Assembly: GCF_012272815.1 (NCBI RefSeq)
Contig: NZ_JAAWWL010000002.1
Location: 1,022,280 to 1,086,279, forward strand
DNA: 64,000 bases
Reading direction: 5' to 3'
Source of the DNA: Croceivirga thetidis
Lineage (GTDB): Bacteria; Bacteroidota; Bacteroidia; Flavobacteriales; Flavobacteriaceae
Positions 1 to 8,591 of this stretch are shown here, one piece after another (position 1 is the first letter of the stretch; each line of letters opens with the position of its first letter). The position numbers were made by a program, and so were the translations under genes. The notes below the pieces were generated by a model. That model saw nothing but the letters and a program-made list of their open reading frames with translations, was not told the DNA's origin and ran no database searches.

Positions 1-1
1 C

Positions 2-769
2 ACTGCTTTTAGTTGTAAACAAGCAAAAAAGGAAGCAGAAGAAGCCTCGGAGGAAGTAGAAGAGATGGTAGATGAAATGAAATCAACCATCACCCTCACA
101 AAACTAGAAGGTTCTCCCGCCTATTCAGATGCAGAATTAGTTCTGAATTCGCCAGAAAACACGACTATCGCAGAAAGTGGAGCGGTTGATTTTAATTTTG
201 CCGTTAATAATTATGAGCTAGGCGCGCAAACGGAAAGTGAAAATGCTACCATGTTGGCCAATTCAGGAAAAGGACAGCACATTCATTTTATTTTGAATAA
301 TCAACCTTATTCAGCCCACTACGAACCCACTTTCGCTAAAGAGTTACCTGATGGTGTGCACCATTTGGTGGCGTTTTTGAGTCGATCTTACCATGAATCA
401 GTCAAAAACGAAAATTCTGTAGTGGTTAAAAAAATGGAGATTGGCGCTGACCCACAAGATACCCAAGGACTTGACATGGAGGCTCCGACCCTTATCTACA
501 GCCGACCTAAAGGCGAATATGCAGGTAAGGATACTGAAAATCTAATGCTTGATTTCTTCGTACTGAATACAACACTTTCTGCCGACGGAAATAAAGTCAA
601 GGCCACAATCAATGGCGAAGAATTCATGATAGATGAATGGGCGCCACATGTGATTAAAGGACTACCTATGGGAGAGGTTACTATTCAATTGGAACTTATT
701 GATGGAGAAGGCAATGCAATTGACGGGCCTTTTAACAAAGTGACAAGAACCGTTACTTTAAAACCTTAA
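2..769 (+). CDS. Hypothetical lipoprotein, 5' end cut by window edge
   Basis: The frame is open from base 2 and begins T-A-F-S-C, a lipobox-like end of a signal peptide, so the true start lies left of the window and the mature protein is probably a lipoprotein. An acidic Glu/Lys linker follows the Cys. Two similar halves follow: residues with GQHIHFILNNQPY-like and KVKATINGEEF-like strands suggest repeated beta-sandwich modules. No enzyme motif was seen. A strong terminator follows and the next gene is an ECF sigma factor. I do not recognise a characterised family; similar flavobacterial proteins may carry a 'phosphopeptide-binding' label, which I cannot confirm. Confidence 0.7.
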   Translation, partial: TAFSCKQAKKEAEEASEEVEEMVDEMKSTITLTKLEGSPAYSDAELVLNSPENTTIAESGAVDFNFAVNNYELGAQTESENATMLANSGKGQHIHFILNNQPYSAHYEPTFAKELPDGVHHLVAFLSRSYHESVKNENSVVVKKMEIGADPQDTQGLDMEAPTLIYSRPKGEYAGKDTENLMLDFFVLNTTLSADGNKVKATINGEEFMIDEWAPHVIKGLPMGEVTIQLELIDGEGNAIDGPFNKVTRTVTLKP

Positions 770-787
770 AAGCACAACACTCATTAG

Positions 788-815
788 AAAGCTGTCTTTG
801 CGACAGCTTTTTTTT
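788..815 (+). terminator. Rho-independent terminator
   Basis: A perfect 9-bp stem, AAAGCTGTC with GACAGCTTT, closes a short loop and runs into eight T residues. It ends the transcript of the lipoprotein gene and separates it from the sigma factor gene. Confidence 0.85.
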
Positions 816-819
816 GCAC

Positions 820-853
820 TTGTTTTATCACAATTCAAGGAGCCTTATCTTTG
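820..853 (+). promoter_or_regulatory. Candidate primary-sigma promoter of the ECF sigma gene
   Basis: TATCTTTG at 846-853 matches the Bacteroidota -7 consensus TAnnTTTG, with TTG at 820-822 as a possible -33 element (23-bp spacer, at the long end of the accepted range). Transcription would start only a few bases before the ATG at 864, so the mRNA may be nearly leaderless. No ECF-type CGT box was seen here. Confidence 0.45.
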
Positions 854-863
854 GTAGAACACT

Positions 864-1394
864 ATGAATCTTGATACACTAATCGAAAAGTTCAAACAAA
901 AAGACATGGCTGCTTTTGAAAAACTGTATGCCATGTATGCTGAGAATATTCATGGTGTTATCAATACGATTATTCGAGACCCAGAACGGTCAGAAGAATT
1001 GTGCCAAGATGTCTTTATAAAGGTCTGGAACAATGCTGAAAGCTATAATTCATCCAAAGGACGATTTTTTACATGGATTTTAAATATTGCGCGCAACACG
1101 GCAATTGATGAATTGCGTTCAAAAACGTATAAAAACCAGAAAAAGAACCTTAGGGCAGATTACATCGTAGGTATTCTTGAACAGCCAGATGAAAATGCCA
1201 ATAAGTATGATATCATTGGTCTCGAAAAATTGCTAAAAGGGTTAAAAAAAAAGTGTTCCCAAATCATAGAACTTCTTTATTTTAAAGGCTTTACCCAAAA
1301 AGAAGCTGCTAAACAACTAGACATCCCCTTAGGAACAGTAAAAACACGGAATAGAAATTGTATTTCCAAAATCCGTGAAAACATGAATGTGTGA
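864..1394 (+). CDS. ECF-family RNA polymerase sigma factor
   Basis: A 176-residue protein with sigma-70 region 2 (about residues 10-80, including the LCQDVFIKVW and GRFFTWILNIARN segments) and region 4 near the C-terminus, a helix-turn-helix with FTQKEAAKQLDIPLGTVK. There is no region 3, as expected for ECF sigma factors. The stop codon is directly followed by the ATG of an RskA-like anti-sigma gene, so the two are translationally coupled. It may recognise the AACC/CGTAGGT promoters found downstream in the window, but that link is inference. Confidence 0.93.
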   Translation: MNLDTLIEKFKQKDMAAFEKLYAMYAENIHGVINTIIRDPERSEELCQDVFIKVWNNAESYNSSKGRFFTWILNIARNTAIDELRSKTYKNQKKNLRADYIVGILEQPDENANKYDIIGLEKLLKGLKKKCSQIIELLYFKGFTQKEAAKQLDIPLGTVKTRNRNCISKIRENMNV

Positions 1395-2180
1395 ATGGAT
1401 ATTAAAGCTTACATAGCATCTGGCATACTGGAACTTTACGTTGCAGGTCTCCTTTCTGAGCAAGAAAATTTGGAGGTTCATAGGTATGCCCAACAATATC
1501 CTGAGATTCAAAGTGAGATAGAAGCTATAGAGGCAGCAATTCTTGCATTGTCAAAATCCGCTTCACCCAACCTTCCCTCCAATAGTTTTGATATAATTAA
1601 ACCTCGTCTGGGAAAAGTCGTTGATTTACCAAAGGCTGAGAAAAAATCGAATTGGCCAAAATATTTGGGTTGGGTCGCTGCAGTCATCTTTGCTGGAGGT
1701 TTGGTTTGGATGTATTTGGAAAATGAAAAGCTCAAAAATGAAATTGAAGTCGTTTCGGAGGAAAAAAGAAGCCTTGAGGAGCAAATTTTAGATGCCCGAA
1801 ATGAGGTCGTTAATGCTGAGGAACTATTGAACCAGCTTAGAGACCAAAATGTTGCCGTTGTTGCCTTGGGCGGGCAAGCGGTCTCCCCAGAATCTTTTGC
1901 AAAGGCCTATTGGAACAAAGCAGAGCAGAAAGTATACATTGATGCTCAAAGTCTACCAGAACCTCCACCGGGTTTTACTTATCAGGTTTGGTCTTTAAAA
2001 TTGAACCCGTTGACACCAACGAGTATTGGGCTTCTTGATGACTTTGCAAATAATGAGACAGGCTTGTTCGAGCTACCAAATCCTAATGAATCCGAGGCTT
2101 TTGGAATAACTCTAGAACCAGAGGGTGGCAGTGAATCCCCAACATTAGATCAATTATACACCTTAGGGATAGTTTCTTAA
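1395..2180 (+). CDS. RskA-like anti-sigma factor
   Basis: A 261-residue membrane protein. Residues 1-50 form a short N-terminal helical domain (DIKAYIASGILELYVAG) typical of cytoplasmic sigma-binding regions. A single membrane helix lies around residues 90-108, followed by a coiled coil (about 110-155) and a C-terminal RskA-type domain with FTYQVW and FGITLEPEGGS motifs. It should hold the preceding sigma factor inactive until an envelope signal, with the C-terminal half outside the membrane. No zinc-binding HxxxCxxC motif was seen. Confidence 0.9.
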   Translation: MDIKAYIASGILELYVAGLLSEQENLEVHRYAQQYPEIQSEIEAIEAAILALSKSASPNLPSNSFDIIKPRLGKVVDLPKAEKKSNWPKYLGWVAAVIFAGGLVWMYLENEKLKNEIEVVSEEKRSLEEQILDARNEVVNAEELLNQLRDQNVAVVALGGQAVSPESFAKAYWNKAEQKVYIDAQSLPEPPPGFTYQVWSLKLNPLTPTSIGLLDDFANNETGLFELPNPNESEAFGITLEPEGGSESPTLDQLYTLGIVS

Positions 2181-2227
2181 ATGATTTCGACTTTAACATA
2201 AGTTCCAAATCTTCTATCTTTAATTTC

Positions 2228-2842
2228 ATGTTAGCCTTTATCACCAAATTATTTTTTCTTTTTGCCGTAATTGACCCGATTGGCACGGTACCCGTATACC
2301 TTGAGGCTACCAAGAATTTTGACAAGGTTCATAAACGAAAAATTGCGCTTAGAGCAAGCTTAGTCGCCTTTTTTATCTTGTTGTTCTTTATTATCGTCGG
2401 ACAGCTAATTTTGGATGGTATGGCCATTTCCTTGGATGCCTTTCAAATTTCAGGTGGTGTAATTTTGTTTCTTTTCGCTCTGACCATGATTTTTGGGGAA
2501 GGTAAACCACAGGACGAAAAAACAAATATCACCGATTACAAACATGTGACTATTTTCCCGATTGCCATACCTTCGTTAGCATCTCCAGGGGCCATCATGG
2601 CAGTGGTGCTATTAACCGATAATAACTTATATACCATTCAGGAACAGGCTATAACCACTGGCATCGTTTTCTTGGTAATGATTCTGGCCTGCTTACTACT
2701 ACTTGTGGCCAATTTGGTACAGAAAAAGATTGGGGAGTATGGCATTACCTTAATAAGTAAAGTAATGGGACTGATTCTGGCAGCTTATGCCGTACAGAGC
2801 ATTCTTACCGGACTCAAGCACACCTTTGGTTTTGTATCATGA
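2228..2842 (+). CDS. MarC family integral membrane protein
   Basis: A 204-residue protein with about six hydrophobic helices. It carries the MarC/UPF0056 signature near its start (FFLFAVIDPIGTVPVYLEAT) and a second family motif around IAIPSLASPGAIMAVVLL. Length matches the family. The biochemical role is unsettled; the old link to multiple antibiotic resistance is not well supported. The last four bases overlap the next gene, which suggests an operon with the hydrolase and acetyltransferase. Confidence 0.92.
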   Translation: MLAFITKLFFLFAVIDPIGTVPVYLEATKNFDKVHKRKIALRASLVAFFILLFFIIVGQLILDGMAISLDAFQISGGVILFLFALTMIFGEGKPQDEKTNITDYKHVTIFPIAIPSLASPGAIMAVVLLTDNNLYTIQEQAITTGIVFLVMILACLLLLVANLVQKKIGEYGITLISKVMGLILAAYAVQSILTGLKHTFGFVS

Positions 2843-3408
2843 ACACTAGACATTCAGATATTGCTCTGATTCTTATCGATATTCAAAAAGGGCTGGATGA
2901 CTGGCATTATTATGGAGGTAATCGAAATAATCCAGAAGCCGAAAAAAACGCTAGCCGTATACTTGAAGTTTTTCGTACTAGTGCATTACCGATTTTTCAT
3001 GTGCAACATAGTTCCCAAAATGCGAAATCACCTCTACATGCCTCAAAACCCGGATTTCAAATTAAGCCCGAAGTTGGTCCTTTGCCTGATGAACCTGTTT
3101 ACGTCAAAAATGTGAATTCTGCTTTTATCGGCACCTCCTTACAGAAAGATTTGGAAGATGCGGAAATAAAAAAGTTGGTCGTGGTTGGTCTTACAACGAA
3201 TCATTGCATTTCAACTTCGGTTCGAATGGGCGCCAATTTAGGGTTTGAAATTTTTCTCATTGCCGATGCATGCGCTGCTTTCGACCAAGTCGGAATTGAT
3301 GGGAGCAAACAAGAAGCGGAATTGGTACATCAAGTCTCTTTGGGCAACTTAAAGGATGAGTTTGCAAAAATTCTTGATACCGAACAGTTAATCACTGAAT
3401 TCTTATGA
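2839..3408 (+). CDS. Isochorismatase-like cysteine hydrolase
   Basis: A 189-residue protein of the isochorismatase/nicotinamidase superfamily. The expected catalytic triad is visible: Asp in ALILIDIQ, Lys in VYVKNVNSAF and Cys in TTNHCISTSVRMG, with the usual cis-peptide GLTTNHC loop. The substrate cannot be fixed from sequence; a carboxamide or ureido compound is likely. It overlaps both neighbours by four bases, placing it in a MarC-hydrolase-acetyltransferase operon. Confidence 0.9.
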   Translation: MNTRHSDIALILIDIQKGLDDWHYYGGNRNNPEAEKNASRILEVFRTSALPIFHVQHSSQNAKSPLHASKPGFQIKPEVGPLPDEPVYVKNVNSAFIGTSLQKDLEDAEIKKLVVVGLTTNHCISTSVRMGANLGFEIFLIADACAAFDQVGIDGSKQEAELVHQVSLGNLKDEFAKILDTEQLITEFL

Positions 3409-3962
3409 CTGAAAAGGAAAAAATGATTGCTGGGGAATTATACAATCCCTTGGATAAGACTTTGATTTCGGAAAGATTAGAGGCTAGAAGATTACTCAAA
3501 CTTTTTAATGAAATTCCTGAGGAAGATGGCAAGCAATTGATGACAACCTTAAAAACCTTGATACCAAATCAAAGTAAGCGCTGTTTTGTACAACCACCTT
3601 TTTATTGTGATTATGGCTATAATATCATTTTAGGAAAACAGGTCTTTTTCAATTTCAATTGTGTGGTACTCGATGTTTGTAAAATAACCATTGGTGACCG
3701 GACTATGATTGGACCCGATGTACAGCTTTACACGGCCACCCACCCTTTAACTGCCAAGGAACGTAGCTCAGGTAAAGAATTTGGTAAACCGATAAAGATT
3801 GGAATGGATGTGTGGATTGGGGGTTCTGCAATTGTCAATCCTGGGGTTACCATTGGTGACCGTGCCGTGATAGGAGCAGGCAGTGTCGTCACCAAAGACA
3901 TACCAGCAGATGTTTTTGCCGCTGGCAATCCATGCAAAATCATAAAGAATATTGAGAATTAG
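3405..3962 (+). CDS. Maltose/galactoside-type sugar O-acetyltransferase
   Basis: A 185-residue left-handed beta-helix acetyltransferase. An N-terminal Mac domain (EKMIAGELYNPLDKTLISER) precedes hexapeptide repeats such as IGDRTMIGPDVQ and VTIGDRAVIGAGSVVTKDIPA. The catalytic His is expected in TATHPL. It should transfer acetyl from acetyl-CoA to a sugar hydroxyl in the cytoplasm; the natural substrate of this family is often unknown. The ATG overlaps the hydrolase stop (ATGA). Confidence 0.9.
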   Translation: MTEKEKMIAGELYNPLDKTLISERLEARRLLKLFNEIPEEDGKQLMTTLKTLIPNQSKRCFVQPPFYCDYGYNIILGKQVFFNFNCVVLDVCKITIGDRTMIGPDVQLYTATHPLTAKERSSGKEFGKPIKIGMDVWIGGSAIVNPGVTIGDRAVIGAGSVVTKDIPADVFAAGNPCKIIKNIEN

Positions 3963-3988
3963 TCGAAATATTGCTTTAAAAATTCAAG

Positions 3989-4690
3989 CTACGAATAGTT
4001 AGTATTCAAAAGCCTATCATGCAAATACTTAAGCTTTTTGGGTTCAAGACCCAATTTAAATAGCAACACCAAAAGCAGGTTTGATAAATTTATTTTCAGG
4101 TAAGAGTTACGTTCGTATTTCCTTGCAGACACCACTAAATCATTTTTAATGATACAGTAAGGAATATTCGCTTTTTTCATTCTACGAAAAAATTCAAAGT
4201 CTTCCATTAACACTTGGTTTTCGTCAAAGCCACCCAATCTTTCAAATACTGCCTTCTTGATAAATAGGCATTGGTCTCCCCCACCGGTAAAAAGTCCCTT
4301 CCTTCTTGTAAATAATGCGTTGACTTTTAAAATGAAATCTGTTTTATCAAAGCGATAGGAAAAAAAACCAGCCTGATTCTTATTACAAAGTGCATTTCTT
4401 ATTTCAGCAAAAAAGTCTTTTGGAGGTATAACATCCGCATGTAAAAACACCAATATCTTACCTTGTGCTATTGATACTCCATCATTCATTTGCACCGCCC
4501 TGCCCCTTCGTTTATTAGAAACAAATTTTACTTTTTTTAAATGCTTAAAACTACCTTCATAGTCAACATTACAGTCACCACAACTAACAATAATTTCGAC
4601 CTCATGATTCTCTGAGATCTGTTCGAGTAAAGGAAGAAGATTTTTTAGGTTTTGCGCTTCGTTATAAGCTGGAATAATTACACTTATCAA
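3989..4690 (-). CDS. TIGR04283-family glycosyltransferase (GT2)
   Basis: A 233-residue GT-A fold enzyme. It opens with ISVIIPAYNEAQN, has the DxD-like LHADVIPP metal site, GGGDQCLFIKK and the ED of LMEDFEFFRRM. These features fit the rSAM/selenodomain-associated group, in other genomes linked to arsenosugar synthesis genes; no ArsS radical SAM gene is visible here. The start is TTG at 4690 because no in-frame ATG lies upstream and the fold begins immediately. An ECF-type promoter lies just upstream, divergent from the DUF547 gene. Confidence 0.88.
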   Translation of the reverse strand: MISVIIPAYNEAQNLKNLLPLLEQISENHEVEIIVSCGDCNVDYEGSFKHLKKVKFVSNKRRGRAVQMNDGVSIAQGKILVFLHADVIPPKDFFAEIRNALCNKNQAGFFSYRFDKTDFILKVNALFTRRKGLFTGGGDQCLFIKKAVFERLGGFDENQVLMEDFEFFRRMKKANIPYCIIKNDLVVSARKYERNSYLKINLSNLLLVLLFKLGLEPKKLKYLHDRLLNTNYS

Positions 4691-4709
4691 ATGAATTCTC
4701 TTTTTTTAC

Positions 4710-4737
4710 TACCTACGCAATTTTAAGGCATGGGGTT
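4710..4737 (-). promoter_or_regulatory. ECF-type promoter of the glycosyltransferase gene
   Basis: On the minus strand AACC (4737-4734), a 16-bp spacer and CGTAGGTA (4717-4710) resemble the AAC/CGT -35/-10 pair of ECF promoters. The same pair occurs divergently before DUF547 and before the DUF4331 operon. Confidence 0.6.
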
Positions 4738-4768
4738 TGCAGAAAGGAAGTTAGTACTATTTCGACAA

Positions 4769-4796
4769 AACCCACAAGTCAGTTTTTCCGTAAGTG
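4769..4796 (+). promoter_or_regulatory. ECF-type promoter of the DUF547 gene
   Basis: AACCC at 4769-4773 and CGTAAGTG at 4789-4796, with 17 bases between AAC and CGT. The layout matches the divergent promoter about 30 bp away and the one before the DUF4331 operon. Confidence 0.55.
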
Positions 4797-4819
4797 TGTA
4801 AAACCGTAATTGAATCTTT

Positions 4820-5578
4820 ATGAAGTTAAAAGGGATTATCATAGTTGCATTTTTGTTTTTTTCCTTTGGAAAAGCACAAACCACTTATCTTAACACGCTT
4901 TCCGAGCAGTTTTTGAGTCAAATAAAGAATAGTGAAGATACTCAAGACATTCGAAAACAATTATCAAATCTTAGTATTGAGGAACTAACCAAAACCTTAA
5001 AAACAGATGAGCAAAAACTAGCCTTTTGGGTGAATGTTTATAACGCATACATTCAAGTAATCCTCAAAAGAACTCCAGACCTCTACGAAAATCGGGGAAG
5101 CTTTTTCTCAAAAGATCAAATTCGAATTGCAGGAAGTACAATTTCGTTTGATAAAATTGAACATGGGATTATTAGACGTTCGCAATCCAAATTGGGTCTG
5201 GGATACGTTAAAAAAGGTTTTCCAGATAAATTTGAACGACTATTACGGGTAGAAAACCCTGATTATCGCATACATTTTGCATTAAACTGTGGAGCCAAAG
5301 ATTGCCCCCCAGTCGGAATTTACACACCAACCAAACTAGATTCACAGTTTGCCAAAAGCACAAAGCTATTTTTAAAGGGTTCTTCTACGTATAACAGTAC
5401 AGAAAATACAGTTCTTATCACATCGCTATTTAGTTGGTTCAGGGGAGATTTTGGAGGAAAAGATGGCACTAAGGAAATATTGAAAAATCAGGGTATAATA
5501 CCAAGTATTGAAGGGGTGGAATTAGAATACAAAGACTACGATTGGACTTTAGCCTTGGATAATTTTATTGAATTATAA
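4820..5578 (+). CDS. Secreted DUF547 protein
   Basis: A 252-residue protein with an N-terminal signal peptide (MKLKGIIIVAFLFFSFGKAQ). The DUF547 core is clear: FWVNVYNAYIQVILK, ISFDKIEHGIIR and IHFALNCGAKDCPP, with conserved Cys residues of the last segment. The family's activity is not established; a papain-like or transglutaminase-like fold has been suggested. In other bacteria it often neighbours TIGR04283-type genes, as here. It has its own ECF-type promoter. Confidence 0.9.
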   Translation: MKLKGIIIVAFLFFSFGKAQTTYLNTLSEQFLSQIKNSEDTQDIRKQLSNLSIEELTKTLKTDEQKLAFWVNVYNAYIQVILKRTPDLYENRGSFFSKDQIRIAGSTISFDKIEHGIIRRSQSKLGLGYVKKGFPDKFERLLRVENPDYRIHFALNCGAKDCPPVGIYTPTKLDSQFAKSTKLFLKGSSTYNSTENTVLITSLFSWFRGDFGGKDGTKEILKNQGIIPSIEGVELEYKDYDWTLALDNFIEL

Positions 5579-5667
5579 TCATTATACAAACCGATGTTCG
5601 GAAGTCTTTTTTGTTGAATGAATCCCATCAAGTCGAAGCAAAGAAGGGTTGCCAGCAAACAGTCTTT

Positions 5668-5700
5668 TTTAAAAACGCCATGATATTTATCACGGCGTTC
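5668..5700 (-). terminator. Terminator after the TPR lipoprotein gene
   Basis: An AACGCC...GGCGTT hairpin with an extended TGATA/TATCA stem is followed on the minus strand by five T residues. It lies between two convergent genes and best serves the minus-strand TPR gene. Confidence 0.6.
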
Positions 5701-5764
5701 CATTAAACAACTAAACATCCAACAACTGAATTTCAAAAGCTTTGTTAATCAATTTTTTGTATTG

Positions 5765-7042
5765 TCATAAATCATAAATCTGTTTTTTTGCGGCTGGTCC
5801 GAGTTCGTAAACAGCACCTATCAGTTCGGGCTTCAATGCTTCAACTTTTTCAAAATGCTGATTGGCTTTAAATATTTTGGCAGCATTAAGCAAGATTCCA
5901 GGTTCAAATGTTTTTCCAATAATATGTGCTTCAACAATTTTCAAGGCTTCTTGTTCTCTTCCCATTTCTAGATATGTAGATGCCAAGTAGCTATATGATT
6001 CCGGAGTGGGCCTATTTTCCACCTCAATTTCCGCTAGTCGACGAGCCCTTTTCAAATGCCTATCATAATCTATATAATAGTTAATTTGATAGGTATTGTA
6101 CATTGGGCCATAAGCTTCATTTTGTGCTTGATTGTAATAGTTGGTCATATTATTTTCATAAGCAATTTCATCTCCCATAAAATTGGCTATCTCCGCTTTC
6201 AACGCATAGTAATCTGGCGCTTTATGGTACGCCGTGACTGAATCTAAAATTCGTAATGCTTCTGTTCCATTCCTTTCGTGGGAAAATACAATCCAAGCCA
6301 ATCCTTTTTTTGCATAAGCATTTTGAGGGTCTATGTTTAGCGCCTTTAGATAAAAGTGGTAAGATTCTTCAAGCCTTCCTGCATGACCATAGTAGTCTGC
6401 AATGTTGGTATAGGACCAAAGTTTTAAGTAGTGATTATTTGATGATTCAGCTTTTTTCATGGCCTTTTCCATCATCTTAATCGTAGTATCCAAATCGCCT
6501 TTATAATCGTTCCATTTTGCCAGACGAATCAGGTACCCAAATTCAGAAAAATTCTTGATACTATCTAGGTACCTTTCAGCTTTTGCAAAGTTTCCAAGCT
6601 CCATATGCACATCGAAATAAAGGCTTTGAGTTTCCTTATTGCTACCGCCTATACTATCAGCTAATTTGGTCATTTGCAAAGCTTCCTTAAACCGATGTTG
6701 TGAAATGTAATTTCTAGCTAGTGATATGGCATAACTTTCTTTGTTAATGTTCGCAATTTCAACGGCCTTTGAAAGGGCCTGTTCCGCTTTTTTCAAATAT
6801 GAAATGTTACCAGTATTCTTGAAGTATCGCGTATACTCACTTGCTACATTACCGAAACTTAAGATTTCAGTACTATCAGCCGTTATCTTATTATTCCACA
6901 ATTGAAAGTATTTTGAAGTTGTCTTTGGATTCTTGTTATTGACTAGGTATTTATCATAGTCTGCCTTACTGGTAATTTGCGATTGGGGTTCAGAACAAGA
7001 AAAGAAACCAAGGACCAACAAGCCAATCAATAGATATTTCAT
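5765..7042 (-). CDS. TPR lipoprotein
   Basis: A 425-residue lipoprotein with signal peptide and lipobox GFFSC at about residue 16. The rest is mostly tetratricopeptide repeats, for example around YLKALNIDPQNAYAKKGLAW and YSYLASTYLEMGREQEALKI. TPRs usually mediate protein contacts in the periplasm or at the outer membrane. No catalytic domain was seen and the partner is unknown. It lies downstream of the DUF4331 operon on the same strand but behind a hairpin at 7081-7109. Confidence 0.85.
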   Translation of the reverse strand: MKYLLIGLLVLGFFSCSEPQSQITSKADYDKYLVNNKNPKTTSKYFQLWNNKITADSTEILSFGNVASEYTRYFKNTGNISYLKKAEQALSKAVEIANINKESYAISLARNYISQHRFKEALQMTKLADSIGGSNKETQSLYFDVHMELGNFAKAERYLDSIKNFSEFGYLIRLAKWNDYKGDLDTTIKMMEKAMKKAESSNNHYLKLWSYTNIADYYGHAGRLEESYHFYLKALNIDPQNAYAKKGLAWIVFSHERNGTEALRILDSVTAYHKAPDYYALKAEIANFMGDEIAYENNMTNYYNQAQNEAYGPMYNTYQINYYIDYDRHLKRARRLAEIEVENRPTPESYSYLASTYLEMGREQEALKIVEAHIIGKTFEPGILLNAAKIFKANQHFEKVEALKPELIGAVYELGPAAKKQIYDL

Positions 7043-7080
7043 ATTAAAAAAGTTTTTAGTGTAGATATTTGAAGTTTTAA

Positions 7081-7109
7081 AGAAAAGGGAGAAGTTTCCC
7101 TCTCCCCTT
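7081..7109 (-). terminator. Candidate terminator after the DUF4331-type operon
   Basis: GGGAGA and TCTCCC form a stem around an 8-base loop. On the minus strand a T-rich tail (TTTTCTTT) follows. It lies directly after the minus-strand gene ending at 7130. Confidence 0.55.
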
Positions 7110-7129
7110 ACCTTTTCATAGCAATTGTA

Positions 7130-7861
7130 TTATTCAGGATTGCCTAAATAGGGGAAGGTATCTGAAATGGAAGCGGTTAAACCCACACCATCGGTAACCA
7201 ATTGGGGCAATCCGCCTTCACCATTGAAACGTGCGCCATTTCCACCACCAAACAACAATATCAATGAGACGTCAATGATATCATCTTGAGGCGTTCGTCC
7301 GGTCAAACCAATACCCCCCTCATATGTTGGTGCACCCATACCAGGATTGAAATAGGTGGTCGGGGCATTGGGAGCAACTTCCAAAACATCTGAAGCCAAT
7401 ACTGTGGTCAATACTTCAGCAGTTACAGGATTGTTTGTAAAGCCGTCATCATCAGGCCCATTTAAAATATCACCTAAAATGTTAGGTTCGTAATCGACAT
7501 CTTCAGCCGTCAACCCAAGTGCCTCGGCATATGCATCGTGATAAGCTTCAAGTAATGATTGAAAACCTGGTTGGAACAATGGCCCCATCTCATTCGGAAT
7601 TGCTTGATTGTGCATATCCTTAATATCACCGTTCGCACTTAAAACCGTATTGATTCCCGGTCTACCCATAAAATCGACTTGCGAATAGGTGCCAGAAAAA
7701 TCAGGTTCCATTCCACTTGTATCGTCATCCATCATCATATCATCATCCATCATTACATCATCTTCTACCATGATGTTGTTATCGTCACTATCACATGCCG
7801 TAAAAACAGTCAAAAAGAGTGACATCAGCATTATTATCTGTAATCTATATACGTTGTTCAT
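7130..7861 (-). CDS. DUF4331-linked lipoprotein with Asp/Met linker
   Basis: A 243-residue predicted lipoprotein with lipobox VFTAC. The Cys is followed by an acidic low-complexity stretch of DDD/MMM repeats (about residues 25-48), encoded by CAT/ATC-type microsatellite DNA. The rest contains FMGRPGINTV and a Gly/Asn-rich C-terminus, resembling the C-terminal half of DUF4331 proteins. The preceding gene supplies the N-terminal half 18 bp upstream, so the pair looks like a split DUF4331 system. Function is unknown. Confidence 0.72.
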   Translation of the reverse strand: MNNVYRLQIIMLMSLFLTVFTACDSDDNNIMVEDDVMMDDDMMMDDDTSGMEPDFSGTYSQVDFMGRPGINTVLSANGDIKDMHNQAIPNEMGPLFQPGFQSLLEAYHDAYAEALGLTAEDVDYEPNILGDILNGPDDDGFTNNPVTAEVLTTVLASDVLEVAPNAPTTYFNPGMGAPTYEGGIGLTGRTPQDDIIDVSLILLFGGGNGARFNGEGGLPQLVTDGVGLTASISDTFPYLGNPE

Positions 7862-7879
7862 CTTAACTCGTTTGTAATG

Positions 7880-8563
7880 TTATTGTTTTTGATTTGTAGT
7901 TACCCAAGTTTTGTAAACAGGAACACCTAAGACATTGGTGGCGGTTGGTTCACCCAACAATGAGTTTGGCAACTCAATAGCAATTGTCATGGTGTTTGCG
8001 CCATCAAAAGTGTCCACCCCTGGAACATTGAATCCTGAATTGTCGTCCATTGATGGGGCCAAAACTTCATTGAATCTGAAAAAATCGAAATAAAAGGGGT
8101 CTTGTCTAGGCCCCGCGAATAAAGAGACTCCTTCATCTGTGGTTTCAACAATTGCGGTAGCTGCCGAAATTTCAACGTCACCCAAAGGACTATTTACTGC
8201 CACTTCACTATTCAAACCGGTTGAGGCCGGTATTACAGGTCCGAAAAAGTACATTCTTCCATCTCGGGGAATCGCCTGAATAACCAAATCTTCAATTAAA
8301 TCACCATCGGTATCTATATTGATTTCGGTTAAAACTGATTCATCAAATGTTCCATAAGCCAAATCTGGTAAGACATCCGATTGCAGGTCAACAACAAAAG
8401 TGGTGTTGTTGGAATCCAAGGTTGGTTCAAATGCAAAGAAATCGGCGATATCTGCTGTGGTGCCCATGCTCCCCGGAGCATCTATGTGGTCAGCAGCCAT
8501 AAAAATACCTGCTAGGACTCCGATGGATCCCAAGGCTAGGCAAAACTTAGTTGTTTTTTTCAT
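7880..8563 (-). CDS. DUF4331-type exported protein, N-terminal half
   Basis: A 227-residue protein with an N-terminal signal segment and the DUF4331 hallmark ADHIDAPG followed by TADIADFFAFEP. The family name DUF4331 fits, but usual members are about twice this length; the missing half resembles the next gene in the operon. The conserved DHxDxP motif may bind a metal, which is inference. An ECF-type promoter precedes it, so it probably belongs to the sigma-controlled envelope set. Confidence 0.8.
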   Translation of the reverse strand: MKKTTKFCLALGSIGVLAGIFMAADHIDAPGSMGTTADIADFFAFEPTLDSNNTTFVVDLQSDVLPDLAYGTFDESVLTEINIDTDGDLIEDLVIQAIPRDGRMYFFGPVIPASTGLNSEVAVNSPLGDVEISAATAIVETTDEGVSLFAGPRQDPFYFDFFRFNEVLAPSMDDNSGFNVPGVDTFDGANTMTIAIELPNSLLGEPTATNVLGVPVYKTWVTTNQKQ

Positions 8564-8591
8564 TTTGTTATATTTTTTTGTTGTACGGCCT

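Noticed and set aside
7725-7790. CAT/ATC microsatellite taken for a CRISPR or minisatellite
   Set aside because: The repeats are codon-scale and encode an Asp/Met linker in a real gene; no spacers.
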